NCBI GenBank assembly: GCA_963669455.1
Contig: OY770026.1
Location: 3,410,001-3,474,000, forward strand
Direction of reading: 5' to 3'
Origin: JAWKWH01 sp963669455
Lineage (GTDB): Bacteria > Pseudomonadota > Alphaproteobacteria > Rhizobiales > Rhizobiaceae
Length of the DNA stretch: 64,000 bases
The notes under the pieces: model-generated
Told to the model about the DNA's origin: nothing
The model's input: the letters and a program-made list of their open reading frames with translations, nothing else
Databases searched by the model: none
Shown: positions 1 to 8,852 of the stretch, one piece after another
Numbering within the stretch: the first letter of the stretch is position 1
How the letters are laid out: each line of letters begins with the position of its first letter
Program-made: the position numbers and the translations under genes

Positions 1-178
1 CGCCATTGCCGGCCTCTTCAGCGGCTTTGGAGCAATCCTTGATATCCGCGAGCACAACCCGGGCACCCAGACCGGCCAGCCAAACAGCCGTTGAACGCCC
101 AATGCCCTGCGCCGCGCCGGTGACAAGTATTTTGCGGTCCCTCAACCCGAGATCATTCATGTCGAGAGGGTTTACCAT
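1..178 (-). CDS. SDR family oxidoreductase, N-terminal part only (cut by window edge)
   Basis: Only the first 59 codons lie in the window. The visible protein has the short-chain dehydrogenase N-terminus: a beta strand followed by the nucleotide-binding motif TGAAQGIG at residues 20-27. Asp45, at the end of the second strand, usually favours NAD over NADP. The ATG at 178 overlaps the stop of the upstream SDR gene by 7 bases and is preceded by GGAGG, so translation is probably coupled. It is the last visible gene of the minus-strand operon headed by the GntR gene. A second ATG at codon 7 is a possible alternative start. The fold is clear; the substrate cannot be read. Confidence 0.85.
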   Translation of the reverse strand, partial: MVNPLDMNDLGLRDRKILVTGAAQGIGRSTAVWLAGLGARVVLADIKDCSKAAEEAGNG

Positions 179-936
179 TGATCGCGTTCCTCCAGTCCCA
201 CTTTCGCCCGCAGTTTTTGATCGCGTATCGTCTGCTCAACGCCTTCCACCTCGCCGTCTCCCTCATCGACCAGCCAGGCGATGCAACGCGCGGGGATGCT
301 GGGTGGCAGTTTAACGTCATCGTCGAGCCGGGCGACGGCATTGTCAAATTTCTGCTGCGCGCCGTTCAACATGTCGGTTCCAACGACGCCGGGGATGAAG
401 TCGTGAACGCGAATGCCGTTCGGGCCGTATTCGGTGGCCAATGACCGGGACAACATGTTGAGCCCTGCTTTCGAGGTGCAATAGGCGCTCCAGCCGTCGA
501 CCGGATTTAGCGCCGCACCCGACGAAAGGTTTACGATCACCCCGCGTCCTGCCGCAAGCATCCCCGGCAACATCGCATGGGTCGTGAACATCACGCCACC
601 GATATTAATCTCGATCAGCCGCATCCAGGCGGCTGGATCGGTCTCGTGTAACAGGCCGATAGGGTCGATCACGCCCGCATTGTTCACCAATGCTGTTACT
701 GGCCCGAAATGCGCAGTCAGCGTAGCAACCGCGCCGCTCACCGATGCCACATCCGAAACATCGCAGACCACCGGCAGGGCGCGTTTCTTATCGAGCTTTG
801 CCGCTGCAGCATCGAGCGCATCTTTACCGCGCGCGGCAAGGCCGACATTCCAGCCGCGTTCAATCAGTTGCCGGGCAATCTCAAAGCCGATGCCCCGCGA
901 GGCACCGGTCACAAAAGCTACTTTTTCCGTCGTCAT
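172..936 (-). CDS. SDR family NAD(P)-dependent oxidoreductase
   Basis: A complete classical short-chain dehydrogenase of 254 residues, close to the usual 250. It carries the cofactor motif TGASRGIG (residues 10-17), NNAG (85-88), the catalytic serine in NLSSG near 138, and Tyr152-x3-Lys156 in YCTSK. Such enzymes oxidise a sugar, polyol or sugar-acid hydroxyl in the cytoplasm. It lies 10 bases after the isomerase-like gene and overlaps the next SDR gene by 7 bases, inside a sugar-catabolic operon. Substrate is unknown; the operon context suggests a carbohydrate or sugar acid taken up by the neighbouring transporters. Confidence 0.9.
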   Translation of the reverse strand: MTTEKVAFVTGASRGIGFEIARQLIERGWNVGLAARGKDALDAAAAKLDKKRALPVVCDVSDVASVSGAVATLTAHFGPVTALVNNAGVIDPIGLLHETDPAAWMRLIEINIGGVMFTTHAMLPGMLAAGRGVIVNLSSGAALNPVDGWSAYCTSKAGLNMLSRSLATEYGPNGIRVHDFIPGVVGTDMLNGAQQKFDNAVARLDDDVKLPPSIPARCIAWLVDEGDGEVEGVEQTIRDQKLRAKVGLEERDQW

Positions 937-946
937 TTTGTGGTCC

Positions 947-2377
947 TTATTCAGATATTGCCGTTACTGGCAGGTCAGAAAGCATTCCGAGCCAATGGGT
1001 GGCCTCGGCGAGATGTCCGGGCGCCAGGGCTCCGTGGTGAGTCGCAGCCGCATTCGCCCAGTCCTCGAATGCGGAAAGTGCCGGACGGCGCGACGTTCGA
1101 AACCATCCCGCCGTAACCTTCAATGCGGTCTTGGCGGGGTTAAGGGTTTCGCCCTCCATCGCAATCAGGCTCAGCCGCGCAGAGCGGGTCCGGTCGAGCG
1201 TTGCGCCAAGCATCGTTGCCGGGCCTTTTGCAAGGGTCTGGCGTATCACGACCCCAGGTACCTGCCGCCCGGAATGGACAGAAGCATCACGGATCTCACA
1301 AACACCGTCATCGGGGCACCAGCCGGCATCCGCCTCGCCGGTATTGGCGACAAGAAATGCGTCGCGCGACCGATCGACAGCATCGAGTTCGCAATAAAGC
1401 GCTGCGCCACCCAGTGTACGGCCGATCAGCATGGCGACGGCTGTGACCATGTCGCCGGTCGCTGCGAAAGGCCGTCCGGTGTTGGCAAGAAGCATCGTTG
1501 CCAGGCACGAGATCGCGCCATTTTCCATCCGGTCGCCGAATGGCCCGCGGCAGGCGATCGCGCCGCAGTCGAGATCATACTCGTTCGCCAGCGCGTCCAG
1601 TGCCAATGCCTGGCGCATGGCGCGACGGAGGTTCGGCGTGTCTTCCCACCGGGTATTTTGGGGCAGACCCGTCTCAATCGCGGCGGTGATAATGTCGTCT
1701 GTGACGCTGCCGATGCGCCCGGTCCAGTCCTCAAGCGGTATATCGCAAAGCTCGAAGCCGGATGCTGCTGCCTCGTCGGCATTCAGCCCCAGGTGATCAT
1801 AACCGGTCATTGGCAGGCCCAGCCGCCCGATCTTCAAACCTTGCATCCGCCGGGCAAGCCCCGCCGTTTCGACCGCCCGCCGCAGCCGGTCGTGAAAGCC
1901 AATGTCATCCAGAAAGCCGGAAACGACGATGGGCCGGACCGGCGGCGACAGCCGGCGCAGCATCGCACTCAACATGGTTGTGCCGACATTGGTCGAATGG
2001 CGGCAAAGTGCTGCCATATCGTAGTCCTCGTCGACACGGGCGAGCCCGTGCGCATTTGCGATCACCACCGGAACACCGGCCTCGGCAGCCATCGCCGCGA
2101 TTTCCGCGGGCGGGTTGGCCATTGTGGGGATCAGCAGCAGAACATCGATATCAATGTCATCCAGCCGGCTGCGGATTGGCGCGTCATCGCCCTGGTCGGC
2201 CCATAGGCCGAGGTCGAAGAGATCAACACGATCCGGCAGGTGAGCCGTCACTGACGCCACATGGGCGCGGCGTTCGTCTCGAAATCCGGGCGGCATGATG
2301 GCCTCGAAATAGGCCATCATTCCGCCGATCACGCCGATGCGGGGCCGCGAGGGCCGGTGCGAGAAGAAATCAGCCAA
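947..2377 (-). CDS. L-arabinose/L-fucose isomerase-superfamily protein
   Basis: About 476 residues. The pattern matches the AraA/FucI fold: an N-terminal Rossmann-like part beginning RIGVIGG, a middle segment with the AraA-like run LKIGRLGLPMTGYD, and a C-terminal part ending with THHGALAPGHLAEA, which resembles the AraA THHTAFS region. These enzymes interconvert aldoses and ketoses with a divalent metal. I place the start at TTG 2377, because GGAGGG sits six bases upstream and the overlap with the preceding gene is then only 8 bases; an upstream start at 2440 would overlap it by 71 bases. Family membership is by pattern only. The substrate is not arabinose by any evidence here. Confidence 0.7.
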   Translation of the reverse strand: MADFFSHRPSRPRIGVIGGMMAYFEAIMPPGFRDERRAHVASVTAHLPDRVDLFDLGLWADQGDDAPIRSRLDDIDIDVLLLIPTMANPPAEIAAMAAEAGVPVVIANAHGLARVDEDYDMAALCRHSTNVGTTMLSAMLRRLSPPVRPIVVSGFLDDIGFHDRLRRAVETAGLARRMQGLKIGRLGLPMTGYDHLGLNADEAAASGFELCDIPLEDWTGRIGSVTDDIITAAIETGLPQNTRWEDTPNLRRAMRQALALDALANEYDLDCGAIACRGPFGDRMENGAISCLATMLLANTGRPFAATGDMVTAVAMLIGRTLGGAALYCELDAVDRSRDAFLVANTGEADAGWCPDDGVCEIRDASVHSGRQVPGVVIRQTLAKGPATMLGATLDRTRSARLSLIAMEGETLNPAKTALKVTAGWFRTSRRPALSAFEDWANAAATHHGALAPGHLAEATHWLGMLSDLPVTAISE

Positions 2378-3452
2378 CCAATGCCCTCCCGACGGCCACG
2401 TCGCGTGCATGACGGCCCTTTGAACCAAGCGGTGCATCATCAGGCGGCTTTACCGCACCCACCCGCGTGTAAGCCTCCTGCGGGATCGCGCGGAGGTTTT
2501 TGTAGACTGTCCAACTGCAACGGCTCTCGCTGGTCAGCGGGGCTTTGGGCGGATGTGTCATGCGGACGGGATATCCGAACGCGGCAATCGGCAGGGTTTC
2601 GTGAAGAATACAGCAATGGGCGCAGTAAGCGCATATGCCTGTTTCGCTCCAGGTGAAATCATGGGCGCCGGTCAACTCGGGCCAACCCAGGTCTGGAGCG
2701 GCAAGCGGTGGCTGGTTGCTGTGATGGTTCCGCTCCATGGTCTGCCCGCCCGAGCCGCACGGCGCGAAGCTGATCGTGACCTTTTCGTCATCCTCGGCAT
2801 AGTCAATGGTGCCGTCGCGGCCACTGCCGCTGAGATGCCCGTGGTGACCCTCAAAGGCCAGATATGTCAGCAGCCAGGAGGCGGTGCCCCAGTCGATCTT
2901 CGAAACATCGAACCGCTGATAGCGCTTTGCAAACCAGTCGCCGATGACCCAGCTTTCGTACATCTCGCGCAACGCCGGTTCGCCATGGCGCTCAACGACA
3001 AGGCAAAACAGGCCCGAAAGCTTGCTGACCTCATAATCGTGAAGGCTTCGCCAGGTGGCCACTGCCTCGTCCAGACCATCCGTCCCCGCACCGGCCTTCA
3101 CGCGTTCCAGGCATGATGCCATGTCTGCCCGCACCTCGGCCCGGTCCCGGGAGGCCGTTGCATGGTATGGCGCTAGGCGGGCGTCAATTTCATCTTCCGC
3201 CTGGCGCAATTTTGCCGGGTTCATCCCTTTGTCAGAAAGGCATTTTCGCGTGTCACAGAACCACTGCGTGTAGATATTGTAGACGACGTCGATCTCGCCA
3301 AGAAAAAAATCTGCCAGCGCCGCCGCCGCGTCCCTGTCGCCGGCTTCGATCGCACGGGCAATAAGCCGGGGCGTGCCCTCGGCCAACTCGGCCCATCCGC
3401 CCGAACGGATCAGGCGGCCGAGTGTGTCGTTATGCTCGAGCGGTGCGCTCAC
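2370..3452 (-). CDS. Unknown Cys-rich protein of a sugar-catabolic operon
   Basis: A 360-residue protein I do not recognise. It is predicted soluble: there is no signal peptide or membrane span. The N-terminal two thirds look helical and rich in acidic and aromatic residues. The C-terminal third has CGSGG at 232-236 and a dense cluster, Cys274, Cys277, Cys280 and Cys281 (CAYCAHCC), that could bind zinc or an iron-sulfur cluster. Its start overlaps the stop of the TIM-barrel gene by 4 bases (ATGA), and its end overlaps the isomerase-like gene, so it is translated with catabolic enzymes. A metal-dependent role in the same pathway is inference. Confidence 0.7.
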   Translation of the reverse strand: MSAPLEHNDTLGRLIRSGGWAELAEGTPRLIARAIEAGDRDAAAALADFFLGEIDVVYNIYTQWFCDTRKCLSDKGMNPAKLRQAEDEIDARLAPYHATASRDRAEVRADMASCLERVKAGAGTDGLDEAVATWRSLHDYEVSKLSGLFCLVVERHGEPALREMYESWVIGDWFAKRYQRFDVSKIDWGTASWLLTYLAFEGHHGHLSGSGRDGTIDYAEDDEKVTISFAPCGSGGQTMERNHHSNQPPLAAPDLGWPELTGAHDFTWSETGICAYCAHCCILHETLPIAAFGYPVRMTHPPKAPLTSESRCSWTVYKNLRAIPQEAYTRVGAVKPPDDAPLGSKGRHARDVAVGRALVG

Positions 3453-4285
3453 GCCTGCCTCGAGGAACGCTCACCATCCGCCCAATTGCGAAAGCAATCG
3501 CGCATTTTGACGGTCTCGCTGAGAACATCGTCGAAGAGTGTGTTCATATAGGCCTGATGCACGAACTCGGCAGCAAGCCAGCCGTCGTAGCCGGCATCGC
3601 GTAACGCCCCGAAAAAGCCCGGGAAGTTGATGGTGCCGTTTTCCATCTTTTCCTGCAGGAACCCGTGTTTGGCCTGCCGCAGGTGCACGTGGCCCGCATG
3701 GGGTGCGAGCGTCTCAATTTCATCCTGCTGGCAACCGAGCGAGACGTAATGCGCCGGATCAAGCGTCAGTTTCAGCCCCGGAACCCGGGCGACCAGGTCA
3801 TGGGAGGCCTCCACCGATTCAATTATGCCATGAACATGGGGTTCGACGGTGACGAGCACCCCCGCCTCTTGCCCCGCTTCGACCATGGGCTTTAACGCTT
3901 CGACGGATTGTGCGATGGCGGCACTGCGGCTTTGGCCCGGATTGACCATACCGGGCAGGATAAAAATGCTCTCCGCCCCGGCGGCGGCGGCGAATTTCAG
4001 CACTGCTTTCAGATCCGCCAGATTGGCGGGGTCGGTCGGCAGGGCGAGGTTCCTTTCCTCAAGGCCGTTGCCAAACAGGTGGTAGTAGTTCACGACCGGC
4101 AGAGGCAGCGCGGCCCGGATTTCGGCGCCATAGGCGTCCGGATCGGACAGGATGCGGGCCTTGTCGAGCGCCGATTCATAAAAAAGCCCAATGTCGAGAC
4201 CGGACAAGCCAAGCGATTTGGCGACGCCGGCGGCCTCGTCTAGTGTCAGCTGTGGAAAACACCAGGTGGGTATGCAGAGTTTCAT
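3449..4285 (-). CDS. Sugar phosphate isomerase/epimerase family protein (TIM barrel)
   Basis: A 278-residue protein of the xylose-isomerase-like TIM-barrel superfamily, which includes IolE, hydroxypyruvate isomerase and several sugar-acid decarboxylases and epimerases. Typical strand-end motifs are present: GLSGLDIGL near the N-terminus, VTVEPHVHG in the middle, LTLDPAHYVSLG, HVHLRQAKHG, and a late Glu in WLAAEF. The conserved Glu, Asp, His and Glu would bind a divalent metal. It follows the ABC ATPase gene by 18 bases and has a GGAGAG ribosome site. Exact reaction is unknown; isomerisation, epimerisation or decarboxylation of a sugar intermediate are all possible. Confidence 0.85.
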   Translation of the reverse strand: MKLCIPTWCFPQLTLDEAAGVAKSLGLSGLDIGLFYESALDKARILSDPDAYGAEIRAALPLPVVNYYHLFGNGLEERNLALPTDPANLADLKAVLKFAAAAGAESIFILPGMVNPGQSRSAAIAQSVEALKPMVEAGQEAGVLVTVEPHVHGIIESVEASHDLVARVPGLKLTLDPAHYVSLGCQQDEIETLAPHAGHVHLRQAKHGFLQEKMENGTINFPGFFGALRDAGYDGWLAAEFVHQAYMNTLFDDVLSETVKMRDCFRNWADGERSSRQA

Positions 4286-4303
4286 GTTTTTCTCTCCAGT
4301 GCA

Positions 4304-5800
4304 TCAGGCTGCTATTTCACGGGTGGCTGATTTCATTAGCGTCTGGGCTTCGGCAGGCTGGTCGAACCGTTCGGCCACCTGCCCGTCGATCAGAACCGTC
4401 GTGGTGTCCGCCAGTCCGCCGATCTCCTCTGCGTCGGACGACACAACGATCACCGATAGGCCTTCATCGGAAAGCCGCCGTAGATGGGCATAGATATCCT
4501 TGCGCGCGCCTAAATCGACGCCGCGCGTGGGTTCCTCCAAAATCAACACTTTCAAGCCATCGACCAGCCAGCGCCCGATGCAGATCTTCTGCTGATTGCC
4601 ACCGGAGAGTTTGCTGATTTTCTGTTCGGGGCCGGCGGTAATCACATCCAGCGCCTCGATCCATTTTCCGGTAAATTCGGTTTGCGAACGCACCGACATG
4701 CGTTGCCTGCGGGCGTGATTTTTCAGGAATGGTAATGTGGCGTTGTCGCGAAGCGGCATGTCGGGGACAATACCGTCGGATTTCCGCTCGCCTGAGACGA
4801 AGCCTACCCCTGCCGAAATAGAGTCGGTAACAGACATTGCCTTGAACGGCTTGCCGAGCAGCGTAAGCGATCCCGATTGCACCTGATGTTCGCCAAAAAG
4901 CAGCTTGCCAATTTCTTCGATACCAGAACCAATCAGGCCAAAGATGCCGTGAATTTCGCCCTTGCGAATCGACAGGCTGACATCACGGATGCGAGGAAGC
5001 GCAGTCAGGCCTTCAGCCCGGAAGGCCACCTCGCCGGGTGCCTTTGCATGCGCGGGAAACAGATCCTCTAGCTCGCGGCCCAGCATCGCGGTCAGCACCT
5101 CATGGTGATCCGTTTCCCCGGTGACAAAGGCTCCAGCATTTTGACCATCGCGCAAAACCTCGATCCGGTCGCAGATGCGGAACACTTCGTCGAGAAAGTG
5201 AGAGATGAAAATGATCGACACACCGCGGGCGCGAAGCCGGTCCATGATCTCAAAAAGCCTGTCGCATTCAGGTGCAGACAGCGATGCAGTGGGTTCGTCC
5301 ATCACCAGAATACGGGCGTCGCCGGCCAGCGCGCGGGCGATTTCAACCAATCGCTGTTCGGAGATTGAATAGCGCGACAGAGGTCCCGTCACGTCCATTG
5401 AGTTGATGCCAAGGTCGTCGAGGATCGCTTCGGCCATGCGGTTTAACTCGCGGCGGCGAACCCGGGCAAGCGGCCCGTTGCCACTGGTGGGTAGTGTGCC
5501 AAGGAAGATGTTCTCTGCCACGCTAAGGTCCGGCAGTACCTGCAGTTCCTGGGGAACAAGCCGGATGCCGTTCGACATGGCATCAGAGGGAGAGGTAATA
5601 TCTACCGGCTGACCGCTGATCTGGATCTGGCCGGCATCGCGTGAATAGATGCCGGTCATTATTTTCATCAAGGTGGACTTGCCCGCTCCATTCGCGCCGA
5701 GAAGAGCAACGATCTCTGCCTTGCCCAAATCGAAATCCACGCCATCGAGAACTTTGTTCGCGCCGAAAGACTTGTCGATATTTTTCATCTTCAGAAGCAT
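4304..5800 (-). CDS. Sugar ABC transporter ATP-binding protein (RbsA/MglA type, tandem domains)
   Basis: About 498 residues with two fused nucleotide-binding domains, as in the ribose/galactose importers. The first half has Walker A GANGAGKST (35-43) and Walker B ILVMDEPTASL. The second half has a degenerate Walker A, the signature LSGGNQQK and LILEEPTRGVDLGAR, as is normal for this family. I prefer the ATG at 5800 (MLLKMKN) over one ten codons upstream because the family begins directly with the first strand. Its permease is encoded divergently at 7770 and its binding protein at 11794, so the importer is split across the GntR promoter region. Confidence 0.93.
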   Translation of the reverse strand: MLLKMKNIDKSFGANKVLDGVDFDLGKAEIVALLGANGAGKSTLMKIMTGIYSRDAGQIQISGQPVDITSPSDAMSNGIRLVPQELQVLPDLSVAENIFLGTLPTSGNGPLARVRRRELNRMAEAILDDLGINSMDVTGPLSRYSISEQRLVEIARALAGDARILVMDEPTASLSAPECDRLFEIMDRLRARGVSIIFISHFLDEVFRICDRIEVLRDGQNAGAFVTGETDHHEVLTAMLGRELEDLFPAHAKAPGEVAFRAEGLTALPRIRDVSLSIRKGEIHGIFGLIGSGIEEIGKLLFGEHQVQSGSLTLLGKPFKAMSVTDSISAGVGFVSGERKSDGIVPDMPLRDNATLPFLKNHARRQRMSVRSQTEFTGKWIEALDVITAGPEQKISKLSGGNQQKICIGRWLVDGLKVLILEEPTRGVDLGARKDIYAHLRRLSDEGLSVIVVSSDAEEIGGLADTTTVLIDGQVAERFDQPAEAQTLMKSATREIAA

Positions 5801-5833
5801 TTCCGAACTCCATCCAGTCGTGCCACCCATAGG

Positions 5834-5887
5834 CGTGATTTACGGGGGCGTGATTTACGGGGCGCGTGATTTACGGAGGCGTGATTT
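5834..5887. repeat. Short tandem repeat GTGATTTACGG between dehydrogenase and ABC ATPase genes
   Basis: The core GTGATTTACGG occurs three times, followed by a degenerate fourth copy (GTGATTTGCG), with 5-7 bases between cores. The tract sits just upstream of the ATPase start on the minus strand. It could have arisen by replication slippage and may affect spacing between the two cistrons. No function can be assigned. Confidence 0.7.
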
Positions 5888-5927
5888 GCGCAGTGAGGTC
5901 AGCCTGTCATCTACGCGTCCATATCCC

Positions 5928-6905
5928 TCAACCCTGCGCCACCGAACCCGGCACGGGTTTGCGCAAATGCCGGCCGGCCAGATGGTTGGCAATGTCGTCG
6001 GCGACAAACTGCTGCAACTGCCCGATGGCGGCGTCGGAATACCACGCGGCATGGGGGCTCAGGAGCAGGTTGGGAGCTTTGCGCAGCTGAGAGCCGGCCG
6101 GCAGCGGCTCGCTCACAAAAACATCGAGCGCGGCGGATCCGATTTGCCCGGCCTTCAGTGCTTGCGCCAATGCGTCCTCGTCGATCAGCGCGCCGCGAGC
6201 TGAATTGACGACTACCGCATGGGGTTGCATTTTGGAAAGCCGCGCCTCGTTGACAAATTCCGTTGTTGCTGCGTTTGCAGGCGCGTGCAGGCTGATCGCG
6301 TCGGCCTTAGCAAAGAGTTCTTCGGCCTCCATTTTCTGCAATCCTAGTGCGCTGGCTTCGGCTTCGGACAAAGCGGGGTCGGCAACGGCAAACCGGAAAC
6401 CAAAATTAACCAGGCGGCGATGGACCGCCCGCCCGATCTGACCGAAGCCGAAAAAGCCGACCAGGGTTTTCGAGAACGGCTTCATCGGTTTGGCGATATC
6501 GACCGCGGCCCAATCACCACTTCTCACCGATGTGTCAAGCGCGGCAAGCTTGCGAAGTTGCGCAAGCAACAAGGCAGCGGTGTGATCGGCCACTTCGTCG
6601 GGGCAGTAGTCTGGTACGTAACCCACCGGGATGCCGCGCTCATTGGCGGCGTCAACATCGATATTGTCAAAGCCGATACCATAGCGGATCAGCGCCGCGC
6701 CATCTGCCAGTCCCGCAATTGCAGCGCTGTTGGCGGGCGCGAATTGGACGACCGCCACATCGGCTCCGCGGATTGCCTCGCTCACATCATCGGCGTTGCG
6801 GCATTGAAAGGCCGCGAACTCGGCACCGGCCGCCTCTGCTGCTGCCTGTTCGCGCGTCAGATCGGGGAACGTATAATCGGTTACGACGACCCTTGGTTTA
6901 CTCAC
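5928..6905 (-). CDS. D-isomer-specific 2-hydroxyacid dehydrogenase (NAD-dependent)
   Basis: About 325 residues, normal for the family. The NAD-binding domain has GFFGFGQIGRAVHRR, and the catalytic set is visible as VVNSARGALID (Arg), FVSEPLP (Glu) and SPHAAWYS (His). It resembles the C-terminal-binding-protein/phosphoglycerate-dehydrogenase-like group, which reduces or oxidises 2-keto and 2-hydroxy acids in the cytoplasm. I use GTG 6905 as start, since the product then begins VSKPRVVVTDY like its family and overlaps the GntR stop by 8 bases. Longer starts would read through the GntR gene. It is the first enzyme gene after the regulator. Confidence 0.9.
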   Translation of the reverse strand: MSKPRVVVTDYTFPDLTREQAAAEAAGAEFAAFQCRNADDVSEAIRGADVAVVQFAPANSAAIAGLADGAALIRYGIGFDNIDVDAANERGIPVGYVPDYCPDEVADHTAALLLAQLRKLAALDTSVRSGDWAAVDIAKPMKPFSKTLVGFFGFGQIGRAVHRRLVNFGFRFAVADPALSEAEASALGLQKMEAEELFAKADAISLHAPANAATTEFVNEARLSKMQPHAVVVNSARGALIDEDALAQALKAGQIGSAALDVFVSEPLPAGSQLRKAPNLLLSPHAAWYSDAAIGQLQQFVADDIANHLAGRHLRKPVPGSVAQG

Positions 6906-7653
6906 TTTTATCGACCTCCAAGTCTGCTCGTGTGGACACCAGGACTTGGTCCATATGGGCGACCATCGCAGCGCGCGCCGCTTCAAAGTCTTTTGCCCGA
7001 AGTGCGGCGAGAATGTTTCTGTGGTCCTGCACTGACCGTGCTGGCGTTCCCGCAACCCGGGCAGCCTTTTTTCGGAACTCTATCCCCAGCACGTTCAGGC
7101 TTTGCGAAGCACGCGCCAGAAACGGATTTCCCGACAGGTCGCCCAAAAGTTTGTGAAATTCCGAATCGAGTTTGAGGTAGTTGTCGGCATAGTCCATCAT
7201 GCCGGCCTGTTCTTCGATCAGTTTTGCCAGCTGGTCCAGATCATCATCGGTTGCCAGCCGTGCGGCCAGCGCGCAAATCTCGCCTTCGATCAGTTTTCTT
7301 GCGTTGTAGAGATTGTCGATAGAGGCATCTGACAGAGACAGAAAAAAGTTGAGTGGGCCAAGCAGGTCCTCGGCCCGGAGCCGTCCGACATAGGCGCCGC
7401 CGCCGTGGCGCACTTCGATAACGCCAAGCACCGAAAGCGCCCGCATCGCCTCGCGCACCGTCGGGCGGCTTACCTGAAATCGTGAAGACAATTCACGTTC
7501 GGAAGGCAGTTTGTCACCGGGCGCCAGTTGACCAGCGGTTACAAATCCCAGGATTCTCTCGACCAAAATATCGGAAATGCCGATTTTTGGGATCGGCTTG
7601 ATGTCGGCATCTTCAAGAATTTTCCATCTCCCCGGTTCGTTACGCCGCCGCAA
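6898..7653 (-). CDS. GntR/FadR family transcriptional regulator (FCD domain)
   Basis: A 251-residue regulator. The winged-helix GntR domain spans about residues 27-92, with GDKLPSERELSSRFQVSRPT and VREAMRALSVLGVIEVRHG. The C-terminal part is an all-helical FCD effector domain with the conserved Asp and His ligands of the DxxFH type (LDSEFHKLLGDLSGN). Such proteins repress catabolic genes until a small organic acid binds. It begins with TTG at 7653, so the start is uncertain. It heads the minus-strand operon and faces the plus-strand transporter genes, with inverted repeats in the shared gap, so it probably controls both directions. Confidence 0.92.
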   Translation of the reverse strand: MRRRNEPGRWKILEDADIKPIPKIGISDILVERILGFVTAGQLAPGDKLPSERELSSRFQVSRPTVREAMRALSVLGVIEVRHGGGAYVGRLRAEDLLGPLNFFLSLSDASIDNLYNARKLIEGEICALAARLATDDDLDQLAKLIEEQAGMMDYADNYLKLDSEFHKLLGDLSGNPFLARASQSLNVLGIEFRKKAARVAGTPARSVQDHRNILAALRAKDFEAARAAMVAHMDQVLVSTRADLEVDKSE

Positions 7654-7687
7654 ACTGGCAAGTGCCCCGCCGCTTCAGTTTGGTAAA

Positions 7688-7734
7688 GTGGTCAGGCCAC
7701 CTGTTGACTAGTCCTTTTAGCGGTGATAGTCAAC
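7688..7734. promoter_or_regulatory. Candidate GntR operators in divergent promoter region
   Basis: Two inverted repeats lie between the GntR gene and the permease gene. GTGG-5-CCAC covers 7688-7700. GTTGACTA at 7703-7710 is matched by its exact reverse complement TAGTCAAC at 7727-7734 with a 16-base spacer. Paired sites in a divergent gap fit control of both operons by the adjacent regulator. Binding is inferred, not shown. Confidence 0.5.
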
Positions 7735-7769
7735 TAGCGACATTCTGGAATCTGAGTGCTGGGAAAAAG

Positions 7770-8762
7770 ATGTCAGAACGAGTAACCAACACCGAAGAAC
7801 CGGTGAAACCGTCAAATTGGCGGTTTCTGATGAACGAGGAATGGTCGGGGGTTGCCGCCCTCGCGATTTTCTACGTGATTATTTTCACCGTCTTCAGCAT
7901 TTTGTCGCCGTACTTCCTGCAGATGCGAAACCTGCTCGCTATCGGCTCGAACATGTCGGTCATCGGGCTCATGGCCATCGCGGGTACGCCATTGATCGTG
8001 GCGGGCGGCCTTGATCTGTCGGTCGCGGCAATTGCCGGATTGACGGGAGTTACGGTTTCGCTTCTGTACGGGCTGGGCATCAATATCTGGGTCGCCTGTC
8101 TGATTGCGATCACCATCGGTGCATGCCTTGGGGCCTTCAATGGTATTCTTGTTACGCGGCTGAAGCTCAATCCACTCATCGTAACGCTCGGCACAATGAG
8201 CATTTTCAGCGGCGCTGCACTCGTGCTCACCGGCGGTCTCAGCAAGCCAATGCTTGTCGACGGGTTTAATTGGCTGGGCTCGGGGCGGGTGATGGGCGTG
8301 CCGGTGCCTTTGATTTTGATGCTGGTCTTCTGCTTTGCCACCTGGTGGGTCATGGCAAAAACCAGATTTGGCCGGGAGATTTATGCCACCGGGGGAAATC
8401 CTGATGCCAGTCGGATTATGGGTATCAACACCGACAGGGTCCAGGTGTTGCTCTACGTCCTGTCCGCCGTCGTCGGTGCAGTCTCGGGGATCATCCTCGG
8501 CGCCTTGCTCGGTGCTGCTGCGCCCAATGCCGCCGCATCGCAGCTTTTGACTGTTATTGCGGCAATCATTCTTGGTGGTACCAGCCTCTATGGTGGCCGG
8601 GGATCGGTTTGGGGCACGGTTCTTGCCGTTTTAATTCTGGGCACGCTCAACAACGGCCTGACGCTGCTCAATGTCTCCAGCTTCTGGCAGGAGATCACCC
8701 GGGGCGTCGTCCTGATCGCCGCCGTCGCCTTCGACCAGATCCGTATTCGCAGCAGTGCATGA
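7770..8762 (+). CDS. Sugar ABC transporter permease (RbsC type)
   Basis: A permease of about 330 residues with eight to ten hydrophobic segments. It has the RbsC-family signatures: a segment with VIGLMAIAGTPLIVAGGLDL early, GACLGAFNGILVTRLKLNP in the middle, and IILGGTSLYGGRGSVWGTVL near the end. It sits in the inner membrane and pairs with the ATPase at 4304-5800 and the binding protein at 11794-12981. I prefer the ATG at 7770 over 7662 because the earlier stretch overlaps the operator repeats and has no family match. It is the first gene of the plus-strand operon. Confidence 0.92.
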   Translation: MSERVTNTEEPVKPSNWRFLMNEEWSGVAALAIFYVIIFTVFSILSPYFLQMRNLLAIGSNMSVIGLMAIAGTPLIVAGGLDLSVAAIAGLTGVTVSLLYGLGINIWVACLIAITIGACLGAFNGILVTRLKLNPLIVTLGTMSIFSGAALVLTGGLSKPMLVDGFNWLGSGRVMGVPVPLILMLVFCFATWWVMAKTRFGREIYATGGNPDASRIMGINTDRVQVLLYVLSAVVGAVSGIILGALLGAAAPNAAASQLLTVIAAIILGGTSLYGGRGSVWGTVLAVLILGTLNNGLTLLNVSSFWQEITRGVVLIAAVAFDQIRIRSSA

Positions 8763-8852
8763 GGTGAAAAACGCAATTTATAACAATTAACAACGAGTGC
8801 GCCCATAGCCGGCTAGTCGGTTTTTGCACTCGGCAATAGGGAGAATACGTCA

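Noticed and set aside
584..2206. 540-residue plus-strand frame across the SDR and isomerase genes
   Set aside because: It is antisense to two well-supported genes, and its translation shows no family features, only the Arg/Cys/Pro-rich bias of GC-rich shadow frames.
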